This document shows positions 9,961-21,200 of a stretch of 64,000 nt of DNA, in pieces (position 1 is the stretch's first letter; each line of letters opens with the position of its first letter). The notes beneath the pieces were generated by a model. That model did not search any database. It was given only the letters and a program-made list of their open reading frames with translations, and had not been told where the DNA came from. The DNA is from Closterium sp. Naga37s-1 (taxonomy: Eukaryota > Streptophyta > Zygnematophyceae > Desmidiales > Closteriaceae). The translations under genes were made by a program, and so were the position numbers. Location: contig CANJKZ010000929.1 in assembly GCA_947471745.1 (NCBI GenBank), positions 744,001 to 808,000 on the forward strand. Direction: 5' to 3'.

Positions 9961-12900
9961 CTGCCCTGCCGCCCGCGCACCTGCACTGGCCCTGCACCTT
10001 GCCGGCCAACTGTTCCTGCTGCTCTACTGCTGCTGCACTGCTGCCATTGCCCTGCACAGTGTTGTGTTAGCAAGCGCGGCTGCCCTGCCCTGCCTGCACG
10101 TATCAGCTCTGCCCCGTGCACCTGCCTTGCTCCGCGCTGCTGCTCTGTACGCGCGGCTGCCCTGCCTTGCCCCGCACTATTGCACTGCTCATCACGCCCC
10201 CCCCCCCCCCTCCTAGAGTGCCCTGCCTGCGCACCGCCCTACTGGCATCCGCCCTGCCCTGCCCTGGCGCTGCCCTGCTGGTTGCGCCGCCCTGCCCTGC
10301 CTGCGCGCCACTAGCAGCTGCCCCGCCCTGCCCTGCTCACCTGCCGCAGGCTTGCTGGCCGCCGCCCTGCTTTGCCCTGCATGCGTGTTGCCCTGCTGCT
10401 AGCGCGCTCAACTGCTCCGCCCGCGATGGCTATGCTCAGTGTACTCTCTTTCGATGCGGAAGGCTGCCCGATACAGTTTGACTTATGGCTAGATGACCTG
10501 CAGTTGTACTTACTGAACGATTCTAGGGACAATGTCTCGCTGTTTGACCTCACATCTGGCACCTCTCTCGCCCTCCCGACACAGCCAACTGTGTGACTCG
10601 CTCACAGTGGCTTACCCATGACGCTGCTGCTCACCTAGCCGTTCGCAACCACCTGCCGTTACCTGAACGCGCTCACTTTGGCCAGCACAAGACTGCTAAA
10701 GCCCTGTACGACGCTGTAGTCGCTCATTACTCCTCCCCGGCCACTGCTGCTTTAGGCCGCCTCATACTGCCCTACCTGTTCCCCAACCTGTCCGCCTTTT
10801 CCACAGTAGCCGACCTCGTCACTCACCTTCGCACTAGTGACACTCGCTACCGTGCCGCGCTTCCCGCCGAGTTTCTAGCCAAGAACCCTCCTCCCATGTA
10901 CATCACGCTCTACTTCATCATCACCCGCCTCCCTGACTCTCTTAGCGCAGTCAGGGACCTCCTTCTCGCTCTTGACCCCATAGACCTCACTGTCGACCTG
11001 CTCGAGAACCACCTCCTTGCAGCTGAGACCAGCATTGTGGCTGTAGGCGCTTCTTGTGGCACTCCTCGCACCCCCTTCTTTGAGGGGTGCTCCCCCTCCC
11101 CCGTTGTCCCCTCTGTCGCTTCTGCTGCTGCTGCTGCTGTTGACTTCCTTCGTGCTGAGGAGGTCAGAGCTGCGTCTGCTCCTAGTGGGAGGCGCCGCAA
11201 CGGCAGGGGCAAGGGAGGCCAGGGTGGTGGGGGTGGCGGCAGTGGAGGCGGTGGTGGGGGCGGTGGTGGGGGCGGTGGAGGTGGTGGAGGTGGCGGTGGT
11301 GGCGGTGGGAGTGGTGGTGGGAGTGGAGGCGGTGGTGGAGGCAGTGGTGGCGGCGGTGGTGGCGGCATTGGGGGTGACGGCGGCGGCAGTGGTGGAGGCA
11401 GTGGGAGTGGTGGCGGGAGCAGTGGTGGCGGTCGGGGTGGAGCCGTTCAGAGGGGTGTTTCTGGTGGTGGACAGCGCCAGCAGCAGCAGCAGCGTCTGAG
11501 TGAGACCCCTTCGCCCCAGCAGCTTCGTGAGTGGTTTGCTCAGCGTGGTGCATCAGGGGGTGTTGTTCGCTGCTCGTATGTCATTCGCACAGGTGGCCGC
11601 GCTGGCCAGAAATGCGGGAAGCCTCACACCCAGTACCGCTGCTTCTCCCGCCTTGACGACGCCTTTCGCGCAGAGTTTCCATACGCGGCTGAGCTCCCTC
11701 GCTGGGCAGAGTTGCTTAGGCAGGGTGTGGATATCTTTGCTCTTGATTATGATGCTATCCTTGCTGCCATGTATGCATTGACAGTTAGTGCTGAGGGTGA
11801 CTCTTACCTGTGTATGCCGCCCGACCCAGGTATAGAGGCTGCTACTCTAGGTGCTAGTGAGTCTGCTCTCTCTGGTACTGCGCCTGCTGAGGCCTTGCAC
11901 ACCTTCACGCTTGACTCAGGTGCTTCCCGCTGTTCTTTTGCGATAGTACCAAAGTCACACCACTCCCTCCGCCTGATGCTAGAGACAAGCTGCCTCAGGG
12001 GGGGCGGTTCTTGCCCGTTCCTCCACTATTCTCCCGTATTCGGCGGTTCCCTCCGGCTCACTCTCAGGTCTTCACCTCCCCTCGTTCTCTACGAACTTGG
12101 TGAGTACCGCTGCCCTCCAGGATGCGATGGTCACTACCACCACTCCTGGGGGACAGCGTGTGACGATCTGCACGTGTACACGGACGAGCCGTCACCTGGC
12201 CACGTTCACCCGTCGGCCTGGGTCAAGTCTGTACACACTGACTACTGAGCCTCCTCAGGTAGCTGCTTCTGTGTCCGCGTCAGGTCAGCTTGCGGCCCCC
12301 TGCTCGTGTCGCGCCCTGTCGCACCAGACTCTCCTTTGGCACCACCGCTTGGTCACCCCTCCCTGCCATGCCTCCGTGGCATGCACTCCCGTCTCCTTGT
12401 CTCAAGACTTCCCAGGTCTCTGCCTCCCCTCCCACCCTCCCCTGCCCCTCCCTGCCTTCCCTGTGTCGAGGGGCGGCAGCGCGCCGCTCCTCACTCCTCC
12501 TCGTTTCCCCCGACGACTGCTCCCCTGCAGACTCTCCACATGGACATGTGGGGCCCAGCCCGCATCCATGGACGGGGCGCGAGCAATACTTTCTGCTGGT
12601 TGTTGACGACTACTTGCGTTACACACGGTCTTCCCCTTGCACAGCAAGGGGGAGGTCCCTGGTGTTCTGATCCCTTGGATCCGCGCTGTCCGTCTCCAGC
12701 TTCGCGAGCGGTTCGACACGGACCTTCCTCTCCTACGTCTGCACTCTGACAGAGGTGGTGAGTTTGCCTCCGACCTCTTGCGGGACTTTTGTCGTGGGGA
12801 GGGCATCCGCCAGTCGTTCACGCTTTCGGCCTCTCCGCAGCATAATGGGGTTGCTGAGCGCCCCATTGGCTTAGTCATTGAAGTCGCTCGTACCTCCATG

Positions 12901-15900
12901 ATCCATGCAGCTGCCCCCCATTTTCTGTGGCCGTTTGCGGTCTGGTACGCTGCGCATCAGCTCAACCTCTGGCCCCGTCTCTCCTTGCTGGAGACCTCTC
13001 CGACACTGCGTTGGACGGGAGAGGTTGGCGGTGCGTCTGTGTTCCGGGTCTAGGGTACTCGTGCCTTTGTCCGCGATTCTTCCGCGGACAAGCTCTCCTC
13101 CCGCACCATTCCCTCTATCTTCCTTGGCTTTCCCCCTGACGCGCCTGGCTGGCAGTTTTACCACCCCACCTCGCGCCATGTCCTGCCCTCTCAGGACGTC
13201 ACGTTTGACGAGTCGGTTCCCTTTTACCGTCTCTTCCCCTACCGCACTGCCCCGCTCCCCCCCCCGCCGCTCTTCCTTGCACAAGGTCCTCCTCCGGTAG
13301 ACTCCCTCCCCCCTCAGGGTCCTGCTCCCTCAGGTGTGTCCCAGGTAGACCCTGTCGAGCCTGTCGAGGTAGCTGTTGACTCTGGTGCATCTAGGGGTGT
13401 TGCGTCTGGGGGTGCTGAGCCTGTGCGTGTGGAGCCGGGGGGTGCTGAGCCTTGGGGTTCTGCGCCTGGGGGTGCTGAGCCTGCGCGCGCGGAGCCTGGG
13501 GGTGTTGAGCCTGGTGGTGCTGCGTCTGGGGGTGCTGAGTCTGGGGGTGCTGAGCCTGGGGTTGCTGAGTCTGCGGGCGCTGAGCCTGATGGTGCAGTGT
13601 CTGCTGGAGGTCTCACGGCTACCTCGTCAGGATGGGAGCCGCTCTCTCCAGTGCAGCTGCGCGAGTGGTTTGCTAGGCGCACCTGCCTTCCAAGTGGCGC
13701 TGCTGGAGCTGGTGGTGCTGCTGCTGCTGGAGGTGCTGGAGCTACTGGTCCCGGAGGTGCTCGTACTCGAGGTACTGGAGCAGCTGGAGCTGGTGGTGCT
13801 GCAGGCGCTGGAGCTGGAGACCCTGGAGCTGAGGGTGCTGGAGCTGCTGGAGCTAGTGGTACTGCTTCTGTTGGAGGTGCTGGAGCTGCTGGTCTGGGAG
13901 GTGCTCGTACTGGAGGTACTGGAGCTGCTGGAGCTGGTGGTGCTGCACGCGCTAGAGCTGGAGACCTTGGAGCTGGGGGTACTGGAGCTGCCGGAGCTGG
14001 TGGTGTTGCTGCTACTGGAGGTGCTGGAGTTGCAGGTACTGACACTGAAGACCCTGGTTCTGTGGGTGCTGGAGTTGTCGGTACTGGTGCTGGAGGCGCT
14101 GTGCGGCTGCAACCGTACTTCGTTCCGCTGCTTCGCCAGGTTCTTGGCCTCCCGTCTTCTCCTGACCTTCCTCCACCTCTACTGTGTCCACCGCCTGACT
14201 TGTCGCAGTCGCACTTACAGCTAGCCTCCCCACTGCTTGCTCCTTCTTCTTATACTGAGCATACAGGAGGTCTTTTCGAGCGTCGTGAGTCTGCGTCTCG
14301 TCCTGCCTCACCTGTTCGCGCTGGTCGCACTAGTTATCGTGTCCTGCGTCCGCGTCCTCCTCTTGTCCTTCCTCTGTTCCACTGCGAGTCCCCCTGCCGT
14401 CTCCTCCTATGTCCTTTCTTGCTGACGGTCCGGTCCCTGAGTCTCACTTAGTCCGTGCTGCTAGCCCTACTGTCACTCGTCTTCTAGCCACTGTTGTCAC
14501 TGACCCTTCGTTTGAGTCCGCCGCTGCGTCTGCCCTAGTTGCTGAGCTTGTTGACATTGTTGCTGCCTGTCGTCTTGACTACGCCACTAGTCTTGTTGCT
14601 GAGTCTGAGTCTGTCTGTCCTACGTCCGTCGGGGGTGAGTGTGCTCTTGGCACGGACGTCCTTGAGGACAGGCAGGAGGACTTTGAGTGCTTTGCAGCTG
14701 CTGTACCTCATCTCGTGTCCATGCTGCTTGCACCTGAGGGAGACCTGGATGCTCCAGACATCCCGACCTCGCGCTCTTGGGCAGAGGCAATTATGGGTCC
14801 TTACTCCTCTCAGTGGCAGACAGCCATGGACGCAGAGATGGCGTCATGGAAGTCCACAGGCACTTACGTCGACGTAGTTCCCCCTCCTGGGGCGAACATA
14901 GTTGATGGCATGTGGATTTTCAGGGTGAAGCGGCTACCGGGTTCTCCGCCTGCCTTCAAGGCTCGCTACGTTGCACAAGGCTTCAGTCAGCGACAGGGAG
15001 TTGACCTTTTCCATACCTTCTCCCCTACCCCGAAGATGACCACTCTTCGGGTGCTGCTGCACGTCGCCGCTCAGCATGACTACGAGCTTCACTCTCTTGA
15101 CTTTAGCACAACTTTCTTACAGGGCAGCCTGCACGAGGAGATCTGGCTGCGCCGCCCACCTGGCTCCGGCGACCAGTCTACGGTCTCCGCCAGGTGACTC
15201 ACGAGTGGCACAGCATACTGAGGACGACACTTGCGGCTCCTGGGTTTGCTCCTTCGACTGCTGACCCGTCGTTGTTTCTACGCACCGACACTTCGCTGCC
15301 GCCGTTCTACATCCTCGTGTACCTCGACGACTTGGTCTTTGCCACAGCTGACACTGAGGGACTAGCCCTTGTGAAGTCGGAGCTGCAGAAGAGACACACG
15401 TGCACAGACCTGGGTGAGCTGCGTAGCTATCTTGGTTTACAGATCACCCGGGACAGAGCACGGCGCACCATTACCTTGACTCAGTCACACATGGTGCAGC
15501 AGGTCCTTAAATGGTTCGACTTCCAGTACTCCTCGCCACAGTCCACTCCTCTGCCTAACGGTCACTCGCTCTCAGCTCCACCTTCGGACGAGTCCGTAGA
15601 GCCAAGTGGCCCGTATCCAGAGCTTGTGGGCTACCTCATGTACCTGATGACCTGCACTCGACCTAACCTTGCTTACCCTCTTAGCATCCTGGCATGCTAC
15701 GTTGCGCCCGGGAGACACCGACCAGAGCACTGGAAGGCCGCTAAGAGGTTGTTGCGCTACTTGTGCAGTATGACGGGCTTGGGGCCAGTGCTTGGAGGAC
15801 AGGGTCCAGTTGTCCTCACTGGACACGCATACGCTTCTTGGGTTGACGACTTGGCTACGCAGCGGTCGTCACAGGGTTACACTTTCAGCCTTGGCTCCGG

Positions 15901-16548
15901 CTCCATTTCGTGGCGGTCTACCCGCTCGTCTTCTATTCTCAGTTCGAGTTGTGAGGCTGAGATCTACGCATGGGCCATGGCTGCACAGGAGTTACGCTGG
16001 CTCACCTACCTGCTGACCGACCTGGGAGAGCCGCCTCGTTCTCCTCCAGTTCTATACGTCGACAACAAGGCCATGATTGCCTTGTGTCGGGAACACAGAC
16101 TGGAGCACAGGACGAAGCACATCGCTCTGCGTTACTTCCTTGCTCGAGAGTTGCAGCGGCGTGGTCAGCTTCGTCTTGCTTACGTGGCCATTCGGGCCAA
16201 CACTGCTGAAATATTCGCCAAGGCACTTCAGCCTTGTGATCATCATCGTTTCTATACCGTTTTAGGCCTTGTGCCTACTTGGCCTCACTTGCTCACTTCT
16301 TGAATTTGCTTGTCCTGTGATCTATATACTTATACCTGTATGCTTACACTTGCTAGGTTTTGATCACTATACTGATTGTTCTTATTATATAACTCTGCAT
16401 GTGAACTGGCCTTGTGGCCATTTGCTTGTATTCAGAGTGTGTGGTGACTTCGTGATCCACCTTGAGCTTTCTTTGCTTTGTTGCTTCTCTTGACTGGTCT
16501 TGTGAGCGTTGCTTTCTTTGGCTATCCCCCATTTCGCCTCTGGGGGTG

Positions 16549-16665
16549 TGTCAAAACTTATATGTTTATAGGTTGTAGGCTATATGGGTATACAATTCCT
16601 CTCGATGTTGTTCTACCCAACCCCCTTGACCTAATCATCACCTATTCTCCTACCTAGTCTCGACA
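16549..16665 (+). repeat. 3' LTR of copia B, 117 bp
   Basis: It starts TGTCAAAACTTATATG and ends CTCGACA, collinear with 9429-9564 but with several substitutions and length differences. Confidence 0.85.
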
Positions 16666-16885
16666 TCTGATGGTTCGGCCTACATTTTCGCCCCCGAAGC
16701 ACTCCCGAGTCACCATGCACCAATCGATACCCTTTCGAGCAATTTTTGCCCGACATCCCCGCCTTTCTAGGATCCACTATTTCAAATCTTGTCACTTTCA
16801 TTGTATCGTTACTTCTTAATCATATTCTCGTTATTCGTTTTCTTTGCGCACCCCGTAAGTTCATTCATAATATTATTGAGCCCTT

Positions 16886-17289
16886 GTTGTGAGTAGAATG
16901 GAACGAGATAGCGAGGATTGCACTAGGTGTAAAACGAGTACAAAGTATGAGTGAAGGAATGAGCGAATACTGTACTTATACGCGAAGCATGCAAATAGTT
17001 ACGCGGTGCGTGCGAGCTAGCTAGTGCGATGTTGGCATCGAGGTTCAGCCTAGTTCCGAGGCGTAGGCCGACATGGCTAGGCCAACTGTGCATGGTTTAG
17101 TAAATAGTGCGCGCGAATGTTGGCGAAGCCCCGTTAGCAGTAACGGGCGAACAATGGTTGCTGGTGTGGAATGCCGAAAGTTTCCTTACAGCCCCATAAA
17201 TGTTACCATTTGCATATTTCCCCAATTTCCAGACCCGAAGCCTAAAAGGCCAAGTTTGGCCCAAACCTGCTAATAAATTTTGTCTTACA
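16886..17289 (-). mobile_element. Solo LTR L of the Ty3/gypsy family, inverted, 404 bp
   Basis: Its reverse complement matches the 5' LTR of gypsy copy 2 (57828-58242) over most of its length. Shared blocks include GTGCGTGCGAGCTAGCTAGT, GCGAAGCCCCGTTAGCAGTA and TTATACGCGAAGCATGCAAA with small changes. The ends, read on the minus strand, are TGTAAGAC and CACAACA. No matching target repeat was found, so the ends are approximate and the copy is probably old. Confidence 0.8.
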
Positions 17290-17371
17290 TGTGTGTGTTA
17301 GAGGGGTGTTTACTGTTCCCTTTGAACAGTACTCCCAACCCCATCCTTATCCTTTTCTTTTCAGATTTCCT

Positions 17372-17387
17372 AGTGCCACGTGGCACT
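17372..17387. promoter_or_regulatory. Perfect 16-bp palindrome with G-box core
   Basis: AGTGCCACGTGGCACT reads the same on both strands and is centred on CACGTG, the G-box bound by plant bZIP and bHLH factors. It lies about 840 bases upstream of the COV1-like start codon. A role in this gene is inferred only from position. Confidence 0.35.
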
Positions 17388-17653
17388 CTACCTTTCTTGC
17401 TTCTACTTTCTAGTCCCACGAAGTGCTTTCCGACATTCGACCTTGCATGCTATATCATCCTTGCTTGTATCCACCAATATCAACCAATTCTCCTTCAACT
17501 CTTCAATTGCTCAGCAACACTTTCGCCTATTTCGCCAATAGTTCTTTCGCCAAAGTCTTCCGCCGCGTTTTCATCCTCGACTTAGTCGACCCCGCTAATC
17601 TTTAGCGGATTTAGGCCAAGGGGCCTAAGACCTGACCTCCTGATTTGTCCAGG

Positions 17654-17659
17654 TATAAA
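17654..17659 (+). promoter_or_regulatory. Possible TATA box of the COV1-like gene
   Basis: TATAAA lies about 560 bases before the start codon in a region without other genes. The transcription start is unknown, and a single hexamer is weak evidence. Confidence 0.2.
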
Positions 17660-18220
17660 CCCAAACCAAAACTAATTGACAGCTCTGGTGCGATGTAACC
17701 CTGCCGAAGCGCAAGCTTTGCGTCAGTCAGCAGCAGCAGCAGTTGGTTGGTTCGTTTCTTCCCTCCGTTTTCCGCCCTTCCCGCCTCGGATTCTGTCACC
17801 CACCCTGCTCCTTGCTGCGCCTGGAAACTGGTCGCTTGCAAGTGTCATGTCAAACGGGGTCCTTGGTGTCCGTGGGATGGGGCAGGTGATCACTATCGTA
17901 CGGTTGCGAACGTGCTCGTCCTGGGACTGGCTAACGTCCTCGTTGGCCAATCTCGGAAATCCCTCCGCTGGGCTCTTTTGTAACAGCTGTTTCAGCAGAC
18001 ATGCTGAGAGCCACCGTGGCTCACTCTTTCGTTCTGATCAGAGCAGAAAGAAAACCAGAGAAATCCAACATCTCCGCGAGCCTTCCGTCGATCGCTTTCC
18101 ACTAATTTCGCCAACGATCATTCTTCGGGCGCCGGCGACATTCTGAGCAGCAGCAGCATCTTCAACAGCACTTGCAGCTTGAGCAGCAGCAACAGCCTGA
18201 ACAGCTCCGCCGCTTCGAGC

Positions 18221-21200
18221 ATGGACGCGGAGAAACTCATTCCAACGTCGCGCGTGCCTGACGACCGGCAAAAGCTGCTGGCCGGCTCAAGTTCGCACGC
18301 GTCGCACGCGATGGACGTGGACGACAGCGTGCGACTGCCGGAACCCGCGAGGCGAACGCCGTCGTCAGCCTACAAGAGCGGCAAGGAGGTACGTGGATGG
18401 TCAAGATCGAACGGCGGGAGTGAATTTAGGTACGTGCTGGATGGTCATGATTGAATGGCGGGAATGAATCCGACCACTGCAGCGTCAGACGGTTACGATG
18501 ATGCACCAAATGTCCATGCAGTTATCACCGATGGATGTCAATGCAATGTTTGCACCGAAGTGCGCTCGCGGGCTCCTCCTGCGCACATCTCATGGTTCCG
18601 AGGCTTGTCCTGAGAGCGCGATCACATTGCGATGCGTGTACTTCTCCCCCATCTCTCGCTGTAACCCTCCTTTCTCGCTGTCTCCCCTCTCTCTTGCTGT
18701 CTCGCAGGCATTCCTCGCGGTCCTACACAGTTGGGCGACCAAACGGTTCATGAGTGGATGGTAAGGCTCTCCCCTCCTGTTCTCTTTGCTTCCTCTTTGA
18801 AGCGTTTTTTTTCCACTCCTCTTTCCGTCCAGCTCCATTCTGTTCCGCACGCCCTTTGCCCTCCAAGCACTGTGCTGTTCGGTTCTGTACCACTTGCTCT
18901 CACGAACCCTCTCTCCACCCAGCACCAACCTAATCCATATCGTCATGGCCTTCCACATGGCCTGTTGACTGTTGCTGCTCTTTCCTTTCTCCACTCATCT
19001 ATTCCCCGTCACTCTCTCTCCCCCCACCCAGCGCCATCCTCTCCCCATAGCCATCACCTTCTACATGACGTGGTGGTTCTTCACCCTCGTCCATCTCCCA
19101 TTACCATCTGACGCATTATTTTCCCTCCGTGTTCCAACGGATTCTCCCTCCCTCTCCCTCTCTCTCCTCCGCTCCCAGTGCCATCCGCTTCCCCATCGCC
19201 ATCACATTCTACATGACGTGGTGGTTCTTCACCTTCGTCCATCCAACACATGACGCATTCTTTGCCCTCCCTATTCCAACACATGCCCTCTCCCTCTCCC
19301 TCTCCCGCCCTCCCCTTCCCAGCGCCATCCTCTTCCCCATCGCCATCACATTCTACATGACGTGGTGGTTCTTCACCTTCGTGGACGGCTTCTTCTCGCC
19401 CATCTATCGTCATGTCTATGGCATCGACATTCTGGGTGAGTGTTGACGGTCTGGATGAGATGAGCTGGCTAGGTGTGATGTGTACACGATGCTGCCTTAT
19501 ATACTGCCACGTGTATGGCATCGACATACTGGGTGAGTGGTTCGAGTGTGGCTCGTTCTCTCTAGTGTTACAGGGTTGTCCTCGGGCTCAGGCTTGCTGT
19601 GGGTCACGCATGAGGTTCAATGCGATCGTTTCGTTCGTTCGTTGTCGGTGGCTCTGTAGTGCAATCTCCAACCCATCCCACCCCTCACTCCCCAGCCCAC
19701 CTCGCACCTCCCAACTGCACCCCCACATTTTCTTTGTGACTCCAATTCATTTGCCCAACCCCCCCCTCCCTCCCCACCCTTCCCCCCTTCACTCTTTCCC
19801 CGGTCGTCCTTTTCAAATCCCACCCCATCCCTGCACTTGCCTCGCCATCACGTGCCTCACAGGCCTGGGCCTCATCGCCACCATCTCCTTCACTTTCTAT
19901 GCAGCCGCGTTTGTGTCCCCGTGGGTGGGGTCGTGGGGCCGCGAATCCTGTGTCTCATGAAGCGAGTGCCTATGCCGCTCTTCCATCACCTGCCTCACAG
20001 GCCTGGGATTCATCCCCACCATCTCCTTGATTGTCTTCGTGGACGTGTTCGTGTCATCGTGGGTGGGGTTGTCGGGCTGTGTCTCATGAACCGATTGCCT
20101 ATCCTCCCTTTCCATCACTTCTCTCACAGGTCTTGGGTTCATAACGACCATCTCCTTCATCTTCTTCGTGGGTGTGTTCGTGTCGTCATGGGTGGGGTCG
20201 TCGGTGCTGTGGATAGGCGAGTGGATCATCCACCGCATGCCGCTCATGAAGCACATCTACTCCGCCTCCAAGCAGATCAGCAACGCCATCTCGCCGGGTG
20301 GGTGGGTGGGAATGCGGAGAGAGTTGAGTGGTTGTCATGCATGGCCCATCAATGCCGCTCATAAAGCAACCCTCAAATGCCACCACCTTGGCTTCAGCAC
20401 CAGGTGCCTCCAGTCTCTTCGTGTTCCTGAGCCATCTTCCAGACTCCTGTGGTCCCCTGTCTGCTGCTCTGCCCGCCCCTGCAGACCAGAATGTGAATGC
20501 GTTCAAGGAGGTGGCCATCCTGCGCCATCCTCGCCCGTCCTCTCTCATGCACGCATGTGCATCTCTCTGCACCCCTCACATCTCATCTCATCTCCGCCCC
20601 TGCAGATCAGAACGTGAATGCGTTCAAGGAGGTGGCCATCCTGCGCCATCCGCGCATAGGCGAGTACGCCTTCGGTTTCATCACCTCCAACGTCACCCTC
20701 CAGGTGCCCACTCTCTCACCTCTGAGCACTTTTCGAATAAAGTAAACTTCCTTCTGAGGCGTCCCAAAGCGTGTAGCAGAATTGCCTTTGCCTTCATCAC
20801 CTCCAACGTCATGTTCGAGGTGGCCACGTTGCCTCTCACTATCACTCTCCAGGTGCCCACATTGCCTCTCACTCTCACTCTCCAGGTGCCCACATTGCCT
20901 CTCACTCTCACTCTCCAGGTGCCTACATTGCCTCTCACTCTCACTCTCCAGGTGCCCACATTGCCGCTCACCCTCACTCTCCAGGTGCCCACATTGCCTC
21001 TCACTCTCACTCTCCAGGTGCCCACACTGCCTCTCACTCTCACTCTCCAGGTGCCCACATTGCCTCTCACTCTCACTCTCACTCTCCAAGTGCCCACACT
21101 GCCTCTCACTCTCACTCTTCAGGTGCCCACATTGCCTCTCACTCTCACTCTCCAGGTGCCCACACTCTCACGATTCAGGTGCCCCCAGTCCCTCAGCTTC

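Larger units (their letters stand above)
9429..16665 (+). mobile_element. Ty1/copia element B of the short-LTR family, broken
   Basis: Full-length arrangement: short LTRs at both ends, primer-binding site TGGTATAGAGCAGG at 9565, GC-rich repeat leader, capsid-type Gag from about 10426 (MAMLSVLSFDAEG), a Gly-rich tract (about 11220-11440), poly-Gln, SPQQLREWF, a C-x13-C-x3-H-x4-C zinc knuckle, protease (LDSGAS), integrase (LHSDRGGEFAS, AERPIG), an Ala/Gly/Glu repeat linker (about 13380-14100), reverse transcriptase (VYLDDLVFATAD) and RNase H (DNKAMIAL, TKHIALRYFLAREL) to about 16300, and a polypurine stretch TCTGGGGGTG before the 3' LTR. It is a fossil with several breaks. The two LTRs differ clearly, so it is older than C, E, G and H. 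No clean target repeat is seen. Confidence 0.85.
17290..18220 (+). other. Upstream region of the COV1-like gene
   Basis: No coding region is supported. It should hold the promoter and 5' UTR of the gene starting at 18221. Visible elements are a 16-bp palindrome with a CACGTG core (17372-17387), a TATAAA at 17654-17659 and a short TTAGGCC/GGCCTAA hairpin near 17608. The last 80 bases are rich in AGC/CAG triplets. Confidence 0.5.

Noticed and set aside
9659-10216. Ala/Arg/Pro-rich frames in the leader of B, on both strands
   Set aside because: GC-rich tandem repeats without stops give open frames in several registers; they do not match any known Gag.
17676-18146. 156-codon frame upstream of the COV1-like gene
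   Set aside because: No recognisable domain, composition like the non-coding flank, and it overlaps the expected 5' UTR.
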